Shown here in pieces: positions 1 to 10,700 of a DNA stretch of 64,000 bases. The DNA lies in NCBI RefSeq assembly GCF_000586435.1, contig NZ_BAWH01000005.1, positions 85,426 through 149,425 of the forward strand, read 5' to 3'. The stretch comes from Psychrobacter sp. JCM 18901. GTDB taxonomy: Bacteria; Pseudomonadota; Gammaproteobacteria; Pseudomonadales; Moraxellaceae. Numbering within the stretch: position 1 is the first letter of the stretch; each line of letters starts with the position of its first letter. Under the pieces are notes generated by a model. The model saw nothing but the letters and a program-made list of their open reading frames with translations. It was not told the DNA's origin and did no database searches. The position numbers were made by a program, and so were the translations under genes.

Positions 1-1211
1 AAATTGGTTTAAATAAAGGCTTGTCCGAGCTGGCGTCAGGTGCAGAAGTCATGGCGTACTTTGATAAAGTCATGAAGCACACGTTTTTACCAAGTGGCCG
101 CGTGAAGTACTTCCCGATGTGTGAGTACAAAGGCGATGGCAAGTTTTCATCATTACTGTCTGATACCAGCTATGAGGTTAAGGTCAATAAGAAAATCATT
201 GATGGCACTTATTTTAAAACTTCAGTACCAGCAACCCATACCCCAAACTTTGAGATTGCTGAAGGTGTTAAGTTTGGCCCGTTAAATGACTTGCCGAGTC
301 TAACCAAACCCCGTGATGGTTACGTGATTATCGGCGGCGGAAAAACAGGTATAGATGCGGTTTTATGGCTATTAGAGAATCAAATTCACCCAGACCATAT
401 CACATGGATTATGCCAAGAGATGCTTGGCTGATCGATCGTAAAAACACCCAACCCTCTCGTGATTTTTTTCACCCATACTATAGGGGCGCAGGCTACTCA
501 AGCAGAAGCGATTGCGGAAGCTGAAAACATCGAAGACCTGTTTAATCGTTTAGAAAGAGGCGGGGTATTAATGCGCATTGATCCAAATGTACGCCCGCAA
601 ATGTTCCATGGTGCCACCATTAGTGGTGAAGAGCTTAAGCAGTTACGCCGTGTTAAAAATATTGTGCGTAAAGGTCGCGTAACTCGCTTAGATACTGACA
701 AGATTTATTTTGGTGAGGACAGCATTTCTACCACCCCCAACACCATGCATATCGACTGCTCTGCACGGGCAGTACCAGTGACAGAGACATACGATGTGTT
801 CAAAGGTGATACTGTGGTGGTACAAACCGTACGTACCTATCAGCTGTATTTAGTGCCGCATTTATCGCCCACATCGAGGCCAGTTATGATGATGAAACCG
901 TCAAAAATGAATTATGCCAAGTGGTGCCAATCCCAAATCATGATACAGACTTTTTGGTTGGCCTTGTTAAACAGATGCAGAATCAGATGCGTTGGTCAAA
1001 AGAGCCTGCGCTACGTGAATGGATGATCAACAATCGCTTAGATGGCTTTACCAAATTGGTACGAGCCAGCGAAGACACGCCACCTGAAGAGCTTGCTATT
1101 CTTAAGCGTTTAAAAGAAGCAGGACCAAAAGCCGCTGCAAACATGCCCAAACTCATGGGTGAAATTATGCAAATTACGGCAGCGCGTCAAGCCAACACCG
1201 CTAATACCTAA
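1..1211 (+). CDS. FAD/NAD(P)-binding oxidoreductase, 5'-truncated by window edge, frameshifted
   Basis: The frame is open to the first base, so the true start lies outside the window. A Rossmann-type dinucleotide-binding motif, VIIGGGKTGIDA, lies near nt 322-360, followed by a helix and a basic strand typical of pyridine-nucleotide/flavin oxidoreductases. The substrate is unknown. The reading frame changes twice. The first change is at a T7 run near 467-473, where six T give a smooth reading into AQATQAEAIAEAEN. The second is near 845, where the frame must move to reach AHIEASYDD and then the C-terminal part ending at 1211. The three pieces are collinear and non-overlapping, so this is one gene with sequence errors or a recent pseudogene. 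The next gene starts 51 bases downstream on the same strand. Confidence 0.7.
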
Positions 1212-1262
1212 AAAGTAATTATTTAGTAATAACTATCAAGAACAACTGTCAAGGAAGCGACT

Positions 1263-2362
1263 ATGCAAGAATTTCAGACCAATAAAGCAAACTTAACCCA
1301 AGCTCGCCTGCAAGAGACGCGTATACATACTCTCGGCGATGGTGAAGTACGTGTCAAAGTTGATCGCTTTGCTTTTACTGCGAATAATATTACTTATGCA
1401 GTCATGGGTGACCAATTACGCTATTGGCAGTTTTTCCCGCCAAACGGCAACGAGCCCGAAAAATGGGGCATTATTCCAGTATGGGGTTTTGGCGATGTTG
1501 TTGAGTCCAATAGCGATGCACTACCTGTCGGTGATCGCTTATTCGGTTACTTCCCGCCCGCCAATGAATTAATCATAACACCCAAGCGAGTCACCCAAAC
1601 CAGTTTACTTGATGGTAGTGTCCATCGTGCCGAGCTACCACCCGGTTATAATTTATACCAGCGCGTCAATCATGAACGAGGCTATGACCGCGCTCATGAC
1701 GATCAGCGTATGCTGTTGTTCGTATTGCACCTGACCTCATTTTGCTTACATGATCTATTGAAGGGTAATGATTGGTTTGGTGCAGAGCAAGTGTTGATTA
1801 TCAGTGCCTCTAGTAAAACCAGTATCGGCCTAGCCTATGGCCTCGCTGATGATAAAGACGCGCCGCACGTTATCGGCCTCACATCAAACCGTCATGTAGA
1901 TTTTGTTCAGTCAATTGACGCTTATGACAGTGTGCTTAGCTATGACACCCTTGAGCAGATTGATGCAACTAAGCCGACAGTTATTGTAGATATGTCGGCC
2001 AACACTGACGTGCTCAGCCGTTTACATAGACACTTAGGCGATAACATGCGCTATACCAGCAATGTCGGTCTTACGCACTGGGACGAGCCACGTCATACCG
2101 AAGGTATCATTCAAGCGCGTAGCCAGCAGTTTTTGCGCCCAGTCATGTACAGCAACGTATGAAAGAATGGGGCCCTGAAGAGTTCAATAAACGCTCTATG
2201 CACTGCATCATGAATTGCTCGGCAAAAACTAGTGTGTGGTTAAAGATTCAGGAGCTTGATGGAGTCAGTGGCTTACTAGAGGTTTATAAAGATATCTGCG
2301 AAGGTAAGATAGCCGCTGATGAAGGCTTGGTAGTCGTCATGGGTGATAATGAAAAAGACTAG
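1263..2362 (+). CDS. DUF2855 family protein (frameshift near the 3' end)
   Basis: A protein of about 366 residues that reads like the DUF2855 family, an uncharacterised group related to medium-chain reductases. The N-terminus MQEFQTNKANLTQARLQ and the VWGFGDVVES segment are family-like. The frame breaks at the five-T run near 2129-2133. Adding one T gives FAPSHVQQRMKEWGPEEF and continues to the stop at 2362. The C-terminal 67 residues are therefore part of this gene, not a separate ORF. It lies directly downstream of the oxidoreductase on the same strand, so the two may be co-transcribed. No catalytic residue can be named with confidence. Confidence 0.72.
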
Positions 2363-2506
2363 GCTATAAAACTGGCTATAAAATTTATCGACTATTTGTC
2401 ATTAGCAAAATAAAAATTAATTGGCATGAATTTTATCAGACTTTAGAGCCTCATCTGACAGTACAGTGGACCAGCCATCAGAATACAGAGGTACAGCTTA
2501 AAAGCA

Positions 2507-2905
2507 ATGGCTAATGCCCTCATCATGAAAATGCCTTTTGTGAAAGATGTGACTCATGTAGGTACAACTGCTGCTGAGTCTTTTGCAACGAGCGCTGGCG
2601 TGTGCCAAGATCACACTCATGTATTTTTAGGCTGTTTACGTGATCAGCATATCCCAGCACGCTATGTGTCAGGCTATCTTTATGACGATACCGAGAACCA
2701 CATGGCCAGTTATGCGTGGGCAGAAGTATGGTTAGATGGTTACTGGTATACCTTTGATATATCAAATCAGTTGTTTCAACCAAGCTCTCACGTCTACGTC
2801 GCCATTGGTCGAGACTATTTAGATACTGCACCTGTGCGCGGTGTACGTATGGGCGGCGGTTACGAAAATCTTTACAGTCAAGTGTTGGTTTCAAGACTAT
2901 CATAA
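2507..2905 (+). pseudogene. C-terminal remnant of a transglutaminase-like cysteine protease
   Basis: About 132 residues match the C-terminal half of bacterial transglutaminase-like proteins found beside Anbu proteases. The catalytic cysteine segment GVCQDHTH and the aspartate segment YTFDISN are visible. The N-terminal half (about 150 residues in the family) is absent: upstream, 2363-2506 has in-frame stops and no matching sequence. In the segment MASYAWAEVWLDG the family normally has His where this has Tyr (TAT for CAT), so the Cys-His-Asp triad looks incomplete. A truncated, probably inactive gene is the best reading. A consensus error could explain the Tyr but not the missing N-terminus. 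It precedes the Anbu-like gene by 35 bases. Confidence 0.7.
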
Positions 2906-2940
2906 GCTATTTTTATGCTTGTCTTCAACAAGGATCTGTT

Positions 2941-3681
2941 ATGACTTATTGTGCCGCTATTCGTCTTAAAGAAGGAATGGTTTTCGCTAGTGACACTCGC
3001 ACCAATGCTGGCGTTGACCATATTTCGACCTTTAGAAAGCTCTATCAATATGGCGTCGAGGGTGAACGCTTTATGATATTGCAGACAGCTGGTAGTCTGG
3101 CAACATCGCAGGCGGTATTTAACAAACTGCAAAACGATATTGACCAGCGTCTTGAGAGTAACCTTAATACGGTAGCGACTTTATTTGATGCCGCCCAAAT
3201 GGTTGGTGAATGTATGCGTAATATTATGAATCATGCAAAAGCAGTCGCTAATGCTGATGTCGACGGCGCATTTACTAGCTCTTTTATGCTGGGTGGTCAA
3301 ATTAAAGGACAGCCACCTGAGTTATACCTGATTTATCCTGAAGGCAATTGTATCAAAGCCACTGAAGATACTCCGTTTTTTTCAATTGGGTGAAAGCAAG
3401 TATGGCAAACCTATTCTAGATCGTTCTGTCAGCTACAATACGGATGTGAGACACGCAGCACGTGCGTTGATGCTGTCATTTGATTCAACCATTCAATCCA
3501 ACTTATCAGTAGCATGCCAATAGATTTTGTACTTTATAACAATGACAGCCTAATCCTGCCTAACGGCCGACGTATTGATGAAAGTGATGAATATTTCAAT
3601 AGCATTCGTCGTCAATGGTCAAAAGAGCTACGTCGTATTTTGGTTGAATTGCCTAAATGTCCTGATGGTTATTGGGGATAA
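2941..3681 (+). CDS. Anbu-like proteasome-type protease, frameshifted
   Basis: It begins MTYCAAIRLKEGMVFASD and continues with TNAGVDHISTF, the hallmark start of COG3484/Anbu, a self-compartmentalising HslV/proteasome-beta relative. Thr2 would be the N-terminal nucleophile after Met removal. The frame breaks at a T7 run (3375-3381): six T give PFFQLGESKYGKPILDR. It breaks again near 3512, after which the sequence reads MPIDFVLYNNDSL and ends ELPKCPDGYWG at 3681. The reconstructed length of about 247 residues is normal for Anbu. Anbu operons usually also encode a transglutaminase-like protein, an alpha-E protein and an ATP-grasp protein. Here only a damaged transglutaminase precedes it, so the operon seems to be eroding. 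Confidence 0.8.
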
Positions 3682-3712
3682 ATAGTTCCGTATAAAATCA
3701 TATTTTTGTAAT

Positions 3713-3745
3713 AAAAAGCCCTTTGTCTATCATAAAGGGCTTTTT
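3713..3745. terminator. Hairpin terminator after the Anbu-like gene
   Basis: AAAAAGCCCTTT and AAAGGGCTTTTT form a perfect 12-bp stem around a 9-base loop, with A and T runs on both sides, so it could work in either direction. It lies 32 bases after the protease stop. Confidence 0.85.
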
Positions 3746-3770
3746 ATTATCAACTAATAATCAGGCAATA

Positions 3771-3813
3771 AAAAACCGGAATAGCGCTGAATAAACAGCC
3801 CTATTCCGGTTTT
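3771..3813. terminator. Second hairpin, terminator-like or 5' part of the structured RNA
   Basis: ACCGGAATAG pairs with CTATTCCGGT, bounded by A5 and T4, with a 16-base loop. It follows the first terminator by only 25 bases. Two adjacent terminators would be redundant, so this could instead be the first hairpin of the candidate retron RNA. Confidence 0.55.
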
Positions 3814-3889
3814 GCTTTAAAGGCCTTGAATGCCATCATAATGATGTCACACTCAATTGTTGTGTAATCTACCTCATGACCTGGTACAT

Positions 3890-4020
3890 GGAAGACTCAC
3901 TGGACTGCACCTAGATAAAGGCCCTAGTGCATTAGCTCAATCACGATTGCGTGATTGCGCCAGCGAGCTAATGACACTAGGGCCTTTATCTAGGTATTAG
4001 CAGGACTGAAACAGTCTTCC
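3890..4020. repeat. Long near-perfect palindrome (about 130 bases)
   Basis: The core arms at 3909-3938 and 3965-3995 pair over 30 bp with a single bulged base (3974). An inner stem CAATCACG/CGTGATTG (3938-3945 with 3950-3957) closes on a 4-base loop. Outer arms GGAAGACT and AGTCTTCC (3890-3897, 4013-4020) extend it. No run of T follows and the arms are far longer than a terminator needs. I saw no second copy in the window, which argues against a locally abundant MITE. Confidence 0.92.
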
Positions 4021-4153
4021 TTGGGTAAAATGTAATGGCTTGACTCGTGGACGACGCAACGTCGCCCCTCACCGTAAACGGTGAAACGCTAAATCTCACA
4101 ACTCGTTAAGTTTGCCTCATAATAGTTATTATTGTCAATATATAATTGCAAAT

Positions 4154-4256
4154 AAAATTATGCGCGACGCTATATGTCGCAGCTCATATATTTCCTTACA
4201 AAAGTCCTTGATATTTTCTGTGAAACGCGCTTTTATGGTGCTACAAAATTATGCGC
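4154..4256 (+). repeat. 12-bp direct repeat flanking the operon promoter region
   Basis: AAAATTATGCGC occurs at 4154-4165 and again at 4245-4256, 91 bases apart, within the untranslated region before the ARM/BRCT gene. It could be a regulator-binding repeat. No other role is visible. Confidence 0.6.
4208..4236 (+). promoter_or_regulatory. Candidate sigma-70 promoter of the retron-like operon
   Basis: TTGATA (4208-4213), a 17-base spacer and TTTTAT (4231-4236) lie 52 bases before the ATG of the first operon gene. A weak purine-rich site, AAGG, lies at 4273. This is assigned by eye only. Confidence 0.4.
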
Positions 4257-4287
4257 ACTGACAAAATAAAAATTAAGGCAAATTTCT

Positions 4288-7200
4288 ATGAGTCTGTCAT
4301 TTTCACAAATTCAGCAAGCTTGGCAAGCCCAAGATCCAAGTTTGGTCGATAAATTATGTACATTGGCAACTCAAGCTGATGCGATTCCCGAGACGCCCAT
4401 CCCTGAGCATGAGCTTACTTTTGATCGGTTTTTAGATAAGATATTTAGTCATCAATTTCGGGAGCAATACCCCGAAGTACAGTTTGCAGAGCGCGTGGCA
4501 ATGATTGCCAAATTGGAAGCAAACGAAGGCGTCTACCCCCTCCCAGATCGCTATAAGATTCATATAATACTGACCGCACTGTGGGAAGATGGCAGCGCGT
4601 ATTCTAGAACTATTTTAAAACAAGCCATTACGGCTTTGCCAGTCAGCTACGGTGTGTGGAAAGGTTTAAAGCGCATTTATAAGCAAGCAGAATTTTCTCA
4701 AGATTATGAGATATTTGGGCAAATAGCCGCCAAGATTGATTTACAGCGTTTCAATCAAACCGCCAACTCTGCGGTCAGCCTAGCGACCAAAACCTATATG
4801 AGCCTTAGAGCATGGCGTTATTTGCGCCAGCTAGGACAGCAAATGCCAATTGGCTACATTGATGCCGCCGTTTCTGTACTCGCCAGCTATGACGAAACCA
4901 TGATGGCAGGCAGCCTCGAACAAACGAACAGCTGGGTGCTCAATCATATCTGTTTCCATAACAGTCTTGATTATGGTGTCAATCGATTCAGCAGTCGCTC
5001 ACCTCGCAAGCTCTTTGATGCCAAAGGTCGCGCCTTCGCTGAGGCGTGGCAACGAGACCCTGAACCACTTATCCAGCTATTGCTATCGCCAAAATGAGGC
5101 TATCAGACAATTCGCAACCGATAGCCTAAAACACGACTTTAAGACCCAATTACGTGATGTGAGTGGTGAAACGCTACAATATTTATCTGCCGGACAAGCA
5201 CATAGCAAAGCGCGTGATGAGATGATTGTTTGGCTATTAGAAAACTCACCGCATTTTGAAAAGTCTAAATTTAAAACATTGGGCTTGCATCAAGTGGTGC
5301 TACAGCTACTCCATTCACACTATCCTGCCGCCTATCAATATGCGATTGGCTATGCCAAAAGCTACGCTCAAGACTTATCGCTCACTGAGCTGATGCTACT
5401 AGCCATGTCAGATTATGAGCCTGTTAGAGCATTTGCCATCAACAATATCTTAAGTCGTGACCTTGTTGCTGATATTGGTGTCAACGGTTGGGGGCAGTTA
5501 TTAGATACCGAACATCACTATCAAACCGCGAGCAAACAACTTAGCAAACACTTTACAAGGCGCGATTTAACCCCTGAGTGGTTTTTTGAACGATTGACCA
5601 GCGGTAGAACACACAGCGTAAAATTTGCCATAAAAAAAACTACCTGAGCTCTATAGTGCCAAAGAACTAGGGACTGAATACTTTATTCGCATTGCCCAGC
5701 AGCTAGACATACCAGAGCAACAGGACTTCTCTGCTTATAACGACAGCGACTGCATGAACTTTGCGTTGGACCAGCTCAGACGTTTGGATTTGAGCCAAGT
5801 AAACGCTGACGTGTGGCAAATACTGCTATTACATCCACTATCGCAAGCGACTATTACCGATTGGTTTGATGAAGATGTACTGTCAGCCGCGACGCTTGAT
5901 ATGAGCTATTGGCATGCGCTTGCCTATGAGCCTGATTGGCAAGTGAGTGAATATATTGAACGATTAAAATCTGCTGATACTTCTATTAAAAACTGGCAAA
6001 AGCACTTAGCTTTTGATGAGTACTTAGCAGAAAACGTGAGAGATTGGCTGTCTGATGTGCGTCGGTTTGCGCCGATAGATTTAGGTTTCGACTGGCTTAT
6101 GAACCTTGCGCATAGCGAACAAGCACTCTATCGTGAATTTGCGATTGAACGCATTAACAAAGGGTTCTTGCCTGCCGACTTTATCGCATATCTCGACAGC
6201 AATGAAGGCGACTCTACTGATAACGCTTCCAGTAATAGCACTGACAATAAAGACTCAAATAGCGATGCTGCTACTGAAGTAGATTTAACCGGCCAACGCT
6301 ATTTATTCACAGGCAAGATGCAAAGCATGACTCGTGGCGAGGCCGAAAAAGTTGTGAAAGCGGCTAATGGTGCTATTAGCAGCGCCGTCAACGGCAAGTT
6401 AGATTACTTGGTCATCGGTGATGATGGTTCACCATTATATGGCAATGGCCGTAAAGGTAGCAAGCAAGTTAAGGCCGAAAGCTTAATCGCCGATGGTGCG
6501 CCGCTAAAGATTATCTCCGAAACCGCATTTTTGCAGATGTTAAGTGGTCAATCTAGAGAGGTATCTGAAGACGATACTTTTGCAGGTGCCAATGCACTGT
6601 GGCATATGGCAACAGATGATGCTACTGCACCTATCAGTGAGCTTGCGATCAGCTACCTCAGTCATCATCATGAACAGATCTGTATGGCACTGACAGACAG
6701 ACCAGTCGATCCCGATGCGATTATCCCTTCTTCGTTCTTTGATGCGGAGCGCGTCATTCCTTTATTGCAACACCGTAACAGCCAGCTGCGAGCATTTGGC
6801 TTATTACTGAGTGAGTATGAAATGGCGACGTGGCAACCGACGCCGGCCCTATGGCTGATGATGGCAGAATCTCCCTATACTGAGGTCACGCAACTGCTGA
6901 AGCGTGCGCTATTGGATAAGCCATCCGTTGCCAATCGACGTTACCACGTTCAGCCAGCACAATTGAATGCTGGCATGTTGAATGCTTTGATTGAAAGCAA
7001 AGCGCGAGTCGCTCGCCAAATCGGTATCACCTTACTGCAGCGTCATGCCAATTTCCAAGATGTGCAGTCTTTATATCGATTGACCCAAAGCACAGACCGT
7101 GAAGTACGTTATGCCGCCGTGACCATGCTATGGAAACACTACAAGGCGCGTCACGTATCCCCAAACTGGCAACCAACCAGTAGCGATAGTAAAGATAAAG

Positions 7201-7685
7201 ATACTGCACCAGATAAAGACAACAGCGCTCAACCAGTCATAACAGAACAGTCAGATAGACGTTTGGCAAGCTTGCCTGCAGAAGTCGACCAATTATTGAT
7301 GCTGCTACGCCGTGGTCTCTTTGAGCTACCACCTGGACGTCTAGGCGGTTCGCAAGAGCCAAGTGCTAGTGACAGCAATAAGCATAAGCAACAAGGCTAT
7401 TCAGATAAGCGCTCATCATCACAGTCATACGAAGCAGCTGAGTCAGATAACAATATCACGCTAAAACCCATATCTGCGAGTCGTGCCAAATTGGCGTTGA
7501 TTGAAACGTTCCGTGATGTGGCATTGGCTGACAGCACCTTTGCGGCGCTCATTATGCCCACACTGTTCACCTTTACACACTCGGCAGGCAAGATGGAGCG
7601 TCATGCGTGTTTGGTTGCAGTCACACGGTTATTGCATCGCTATCCTGAGCTATCTAAAAACCTGCAGCCAGTTGCATCTGCTTAA
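4288..7685 (+). CDS. ARM/HEAT-like repeat protein with internal BRCT domain (retron operon gene 1), frameshifted
   Basis: Three collinear pieces (4288-5097, about 5085-5647, about 5640-7685) join after two one-base corrections: A4 to A5 near 5089, giving SPKNEAIRQFATD, and the A8 run at 5632-5639 shortened by one, giving AIKKLPELYSAKELGTEYF. The product is about 1,130 residues. The N-terminal about 640 residues are alpha-helical with ARM/HEAT character, including MSLRAWRYLRQLGQQ. Nt 6278-6540 (about residues 663-750) encode a BRCT domain: LTGQRYLFTGKMQSMTRGEA, then LDYLVIGDDGSPLYGNG and a lysine-rich end IISETAFLQML. BRCT domains bind phosphoproteins or DNA ends, for example in NAD-dependent DNA ligase. 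More helical repeats and a low-complexity linker follow. It starts the operon, with 92 bases before the next gene. It is the likely ARM component of a type XIII retron; the function is inferred. Confidence 0.75.
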
Positions 7686-7777
7686 CGACTGTGGCGAACA
7701 GACAGATATAGATAAATAGCTACTAGCAAGCTTAAATACTCAAAAAAATATGACGTCACCTCAACTGAGATAACACC

Positions 7778-10700
7778 ATGAAAACAATAACCCTCCCCTA
7801 TTGGGGTCAAATTATTGGCCTAGTCAGTAAGGCCAACAGCACCCAAGCGGCAACTCAAAAGACAAGCAAGCAAGATGGGCGCAGTCTTTTTATTACTCGC
7901 CAGCAGCGAGCATCTGCTACGGTCTTATACGTCCTTGATCAACAAGGTGAGCAATTCAGCTTATCGACAACTGCACTGCCTTGTGCGATGCAAGCCATCA
8001 TCAAAATAGATGACAGTACGGTGGTAATGATTGGTGACGATGGTCATCTTTACCAAACGGATTGGCAAGCCAAGAAAGTTAAGAAGACCAGTGCTACATC
8101 CTTGCTTGATGCACCTGAAGATAACAACAGTGCTATAGGCCGTGCCGTAGCCATGGCGCCGCTACAAGATGCGTTGGCTATTCTATACCCCAAACACCTC
8201 GTGGTATGGCCTTATCAAAATAGTCAAGCCAGCAGTACTGTCATCATTGAGCCTTATTCGTCTTCTATAGCAGCATCAAGTAAAGAATCCGCATTAACAG
8301 CGCTAGCAACGTCAAGTGATGGCTCGTGGTTAGTCGTAGCAGATAAAACGGGAGAGGTTAGTAGCTATCAATGGACCTCAGATGGCGTTCAGCTCAATCT
8401 AAGTAGTCGCAAACAGCTCCACCAAGGTAAAGTAAACGCGCTTTGTTTTGAGCCAGTCGGCCAGTACTTCTTCTCAGCAGGCGCAGATAAGTGCTTGTAC
8501 CGTACTCATGTCCAAGGCGATCTGCATCCTGTTGATAGAACTAAGTCTAGCCAACACAGCGAAATGATCACGGCGCTTTGTGTCTCAGACACACGGCTCT
8601 TCACTGCCGCCGATGACAAGAGCGTCAAATCATGGGCATTTGATAAAGGTCAGCCAAACAGCTGTAAAGAGGATCTAACCAAGGCTCGACAGATCGTTTT
8701 ATCTTCTTACGCTGAACAACCAGCGCTCATCGTAGTCAGTGCCGATCAGAGCCTACGTTTCATACCTATTGACCATACTAAAAGTACGTCACAGAATAGT
8801 ACGGCACAAAACAGTAAGTTGCTCCCAGTCACTTATATCATCAAAGACGGCTATCAGAGAATCAGCCAGTTACTGACAGATACGTCAAATAATAATGATG
8901 TGTCGTTTAAAGAAGGATTGGCGCTGCTACAGGCGCAAGCAGATAACCAAACGTTAGAGCTGGTTAAAAAAATTACTTGCTGATAGCGACACGCTCACGG
9001 CCAATCAAGCATTGCAATTGGTACAGTGGGTTGCGACTACTAATCTTGATAAAACTGCACAGATTTTAGAGCAGCAACTAAGCTCGGCGCACAGTGCAAA
9101 AGTACGCCTTGCTGCTTTTCATGCCTTGGCCGATCGCGCAAATACGGCGAAGCGCCCGCTGCATTATCTAGAAGAAGCCTTTAAAAACCGTTACTACGAA
9201 GAGGTGGTGGCTTCTGCGTTACAAGGTTACCTAAAGGTCGCGATGAAGGATGCCACAAGCCAGCGCCGCATCTTGCCTATTTTAAGAGACGCGTTGTCAC
9301 ACAGTTTTGCAAATATTCGTAAGCAAGCATTGGCCTCGCTTGAGACACTATTGCCTGACAACAGCCCTCAAGCAGATTTGATGGCATTAGACTGCAATCA
9401 GTCAGACATTGTCCAATCAGGACTGATTCGTCTGTATCAGCGCGGTATGCTAAACCATCTTGAAGTCTCGCGTCAGTTGATGCTGCTACAGAATCATCGT
9501 AATACAGAGATTAGGCAAACAGCGTTTTACGTCTCATTGTTGTCTCAGCCTAAGTTGATAGAGGCATTGAAACAGCAAGGTGACACGCAAACATTACGTA
9601 CCCTGACTGATTTTGATGACTTTCGCTTACTGCGCGGCACGCTACTAGATAACGCTAGTAGTACAGCGGCGAATAATAATAATGTTAAACAATCCGATGA
9701 GGCGATCCGTTTAACCTTATCTACGCAAGATTTTATCTCGCAAGCAGATAGTACTCAAGCATCTAAGAGTAAGGCTAAAACGGCAAAATCCAAGAAGCCA
9801 GCTACTGAATCTATAAAGCTAAGCAATGACACGTTAGAACCCTTATTACAAAGCTTAAGCAATAGTCACGAAGATATCAGTTTCCGAGCGGCGTATGCGC
9901 TGGCTTGCCTACAAGACAAACGAGCGTTTGGCACCCTGATTAGCCTAATGAGCCATGAAGACAGTGCCATCATCCGTGCTGGTGTCGCCACAGCGCTTGG
10001 TCATTTAAATATAGAAGACGCCAAAGCAGTCCTACCGACATTACTAGATGATAAGGACGCTGGCGTGCGCCAAGTCGCCATGCAAGCCTATGGCAAGTTA
10101 GCAGACAATGCATTGTCTTGGGCAGCGACAGGTTTTGCTTCTAAACATCAAGACATTCACGAGCAGTCTTTAGCACTGTTTTTAAAGCATGTCGCACCGG
10201 ATAGCGCAAATAGTGGTGATAGCAGTGATAAAAGTATTCAGATGTCATTAGAGATGACAGACATACTGCTACAGGCATTGAATAACCCTTTTACCAGTAT
10301 TCGGTTAGAAGTGGTTAAAGTTCTATTAAACCGCCAATTTAAGCAGTCATCTGACAGCGCCATCGTTGACATCATTGAGCTATTGCAGCAAAGCCTCTTT
10401 GAAGATGTGCATCAAGTGGCGATAGAAGAATGGCAACGACTGCTGCTAGCGATGAACTCGAAGCATAAAACAAATAAAGCCAATAACACTGAAGAAACGA
10501 ATCACCAAAAGACCAATCAAGCTGTCCTGACCCTGTTCTTTGCGGATACGTTTGCCGCTATCCGTAAGCAAGCCTTTGACATCGCATTGAAACAGAGCAA
10601 ACACTTAGGGTTTGCTGACGTCATGTTAAATGCACTTGCCAGCTTATGCGGACACTAAGCAACTGGCCCTTACGACAGTGCAAGCCAGAGCCAATACGAC

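Larger units (their letters stand above)
3752..4127 (+). ncRNA. Candidate retron msr-msd non-coding RNA region
   Basis: This untranslated stretch sits immediately upstream of a retron-type operon and is packed with inverted repeats: the hairpin at 3771-3813, short ones at about 3832-3890 (CATCATAATGATG and others), the very long palindrome at 3890-4020, then CGACGCAACGTCG and TCACCGTAAACGGTGA at about 4050-4085. The ends can pair imperfectly: AACTA/TAGTT and AGGCAA/TTGCCT (3752-3768 with 4112-4127, about 14 of 17 positions), which would act as a1/a2. The position, the long msd-like stem and the RT gene all fit a retron RNA. The boundaries, the priming G and even the strand are inference. The RNA could be shorter, using GGAAGACT/AGTCTTCC (3890/4013) as the closing stem. 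Confidence 0.42.

Noticed and set aside
3890..4020. Palindrome as a CRISPR repeat or simple terminator
   Set aside because: There is a single copy with no spacers, and no U-tract follows. The arms are far too long for an ordinary terminator.
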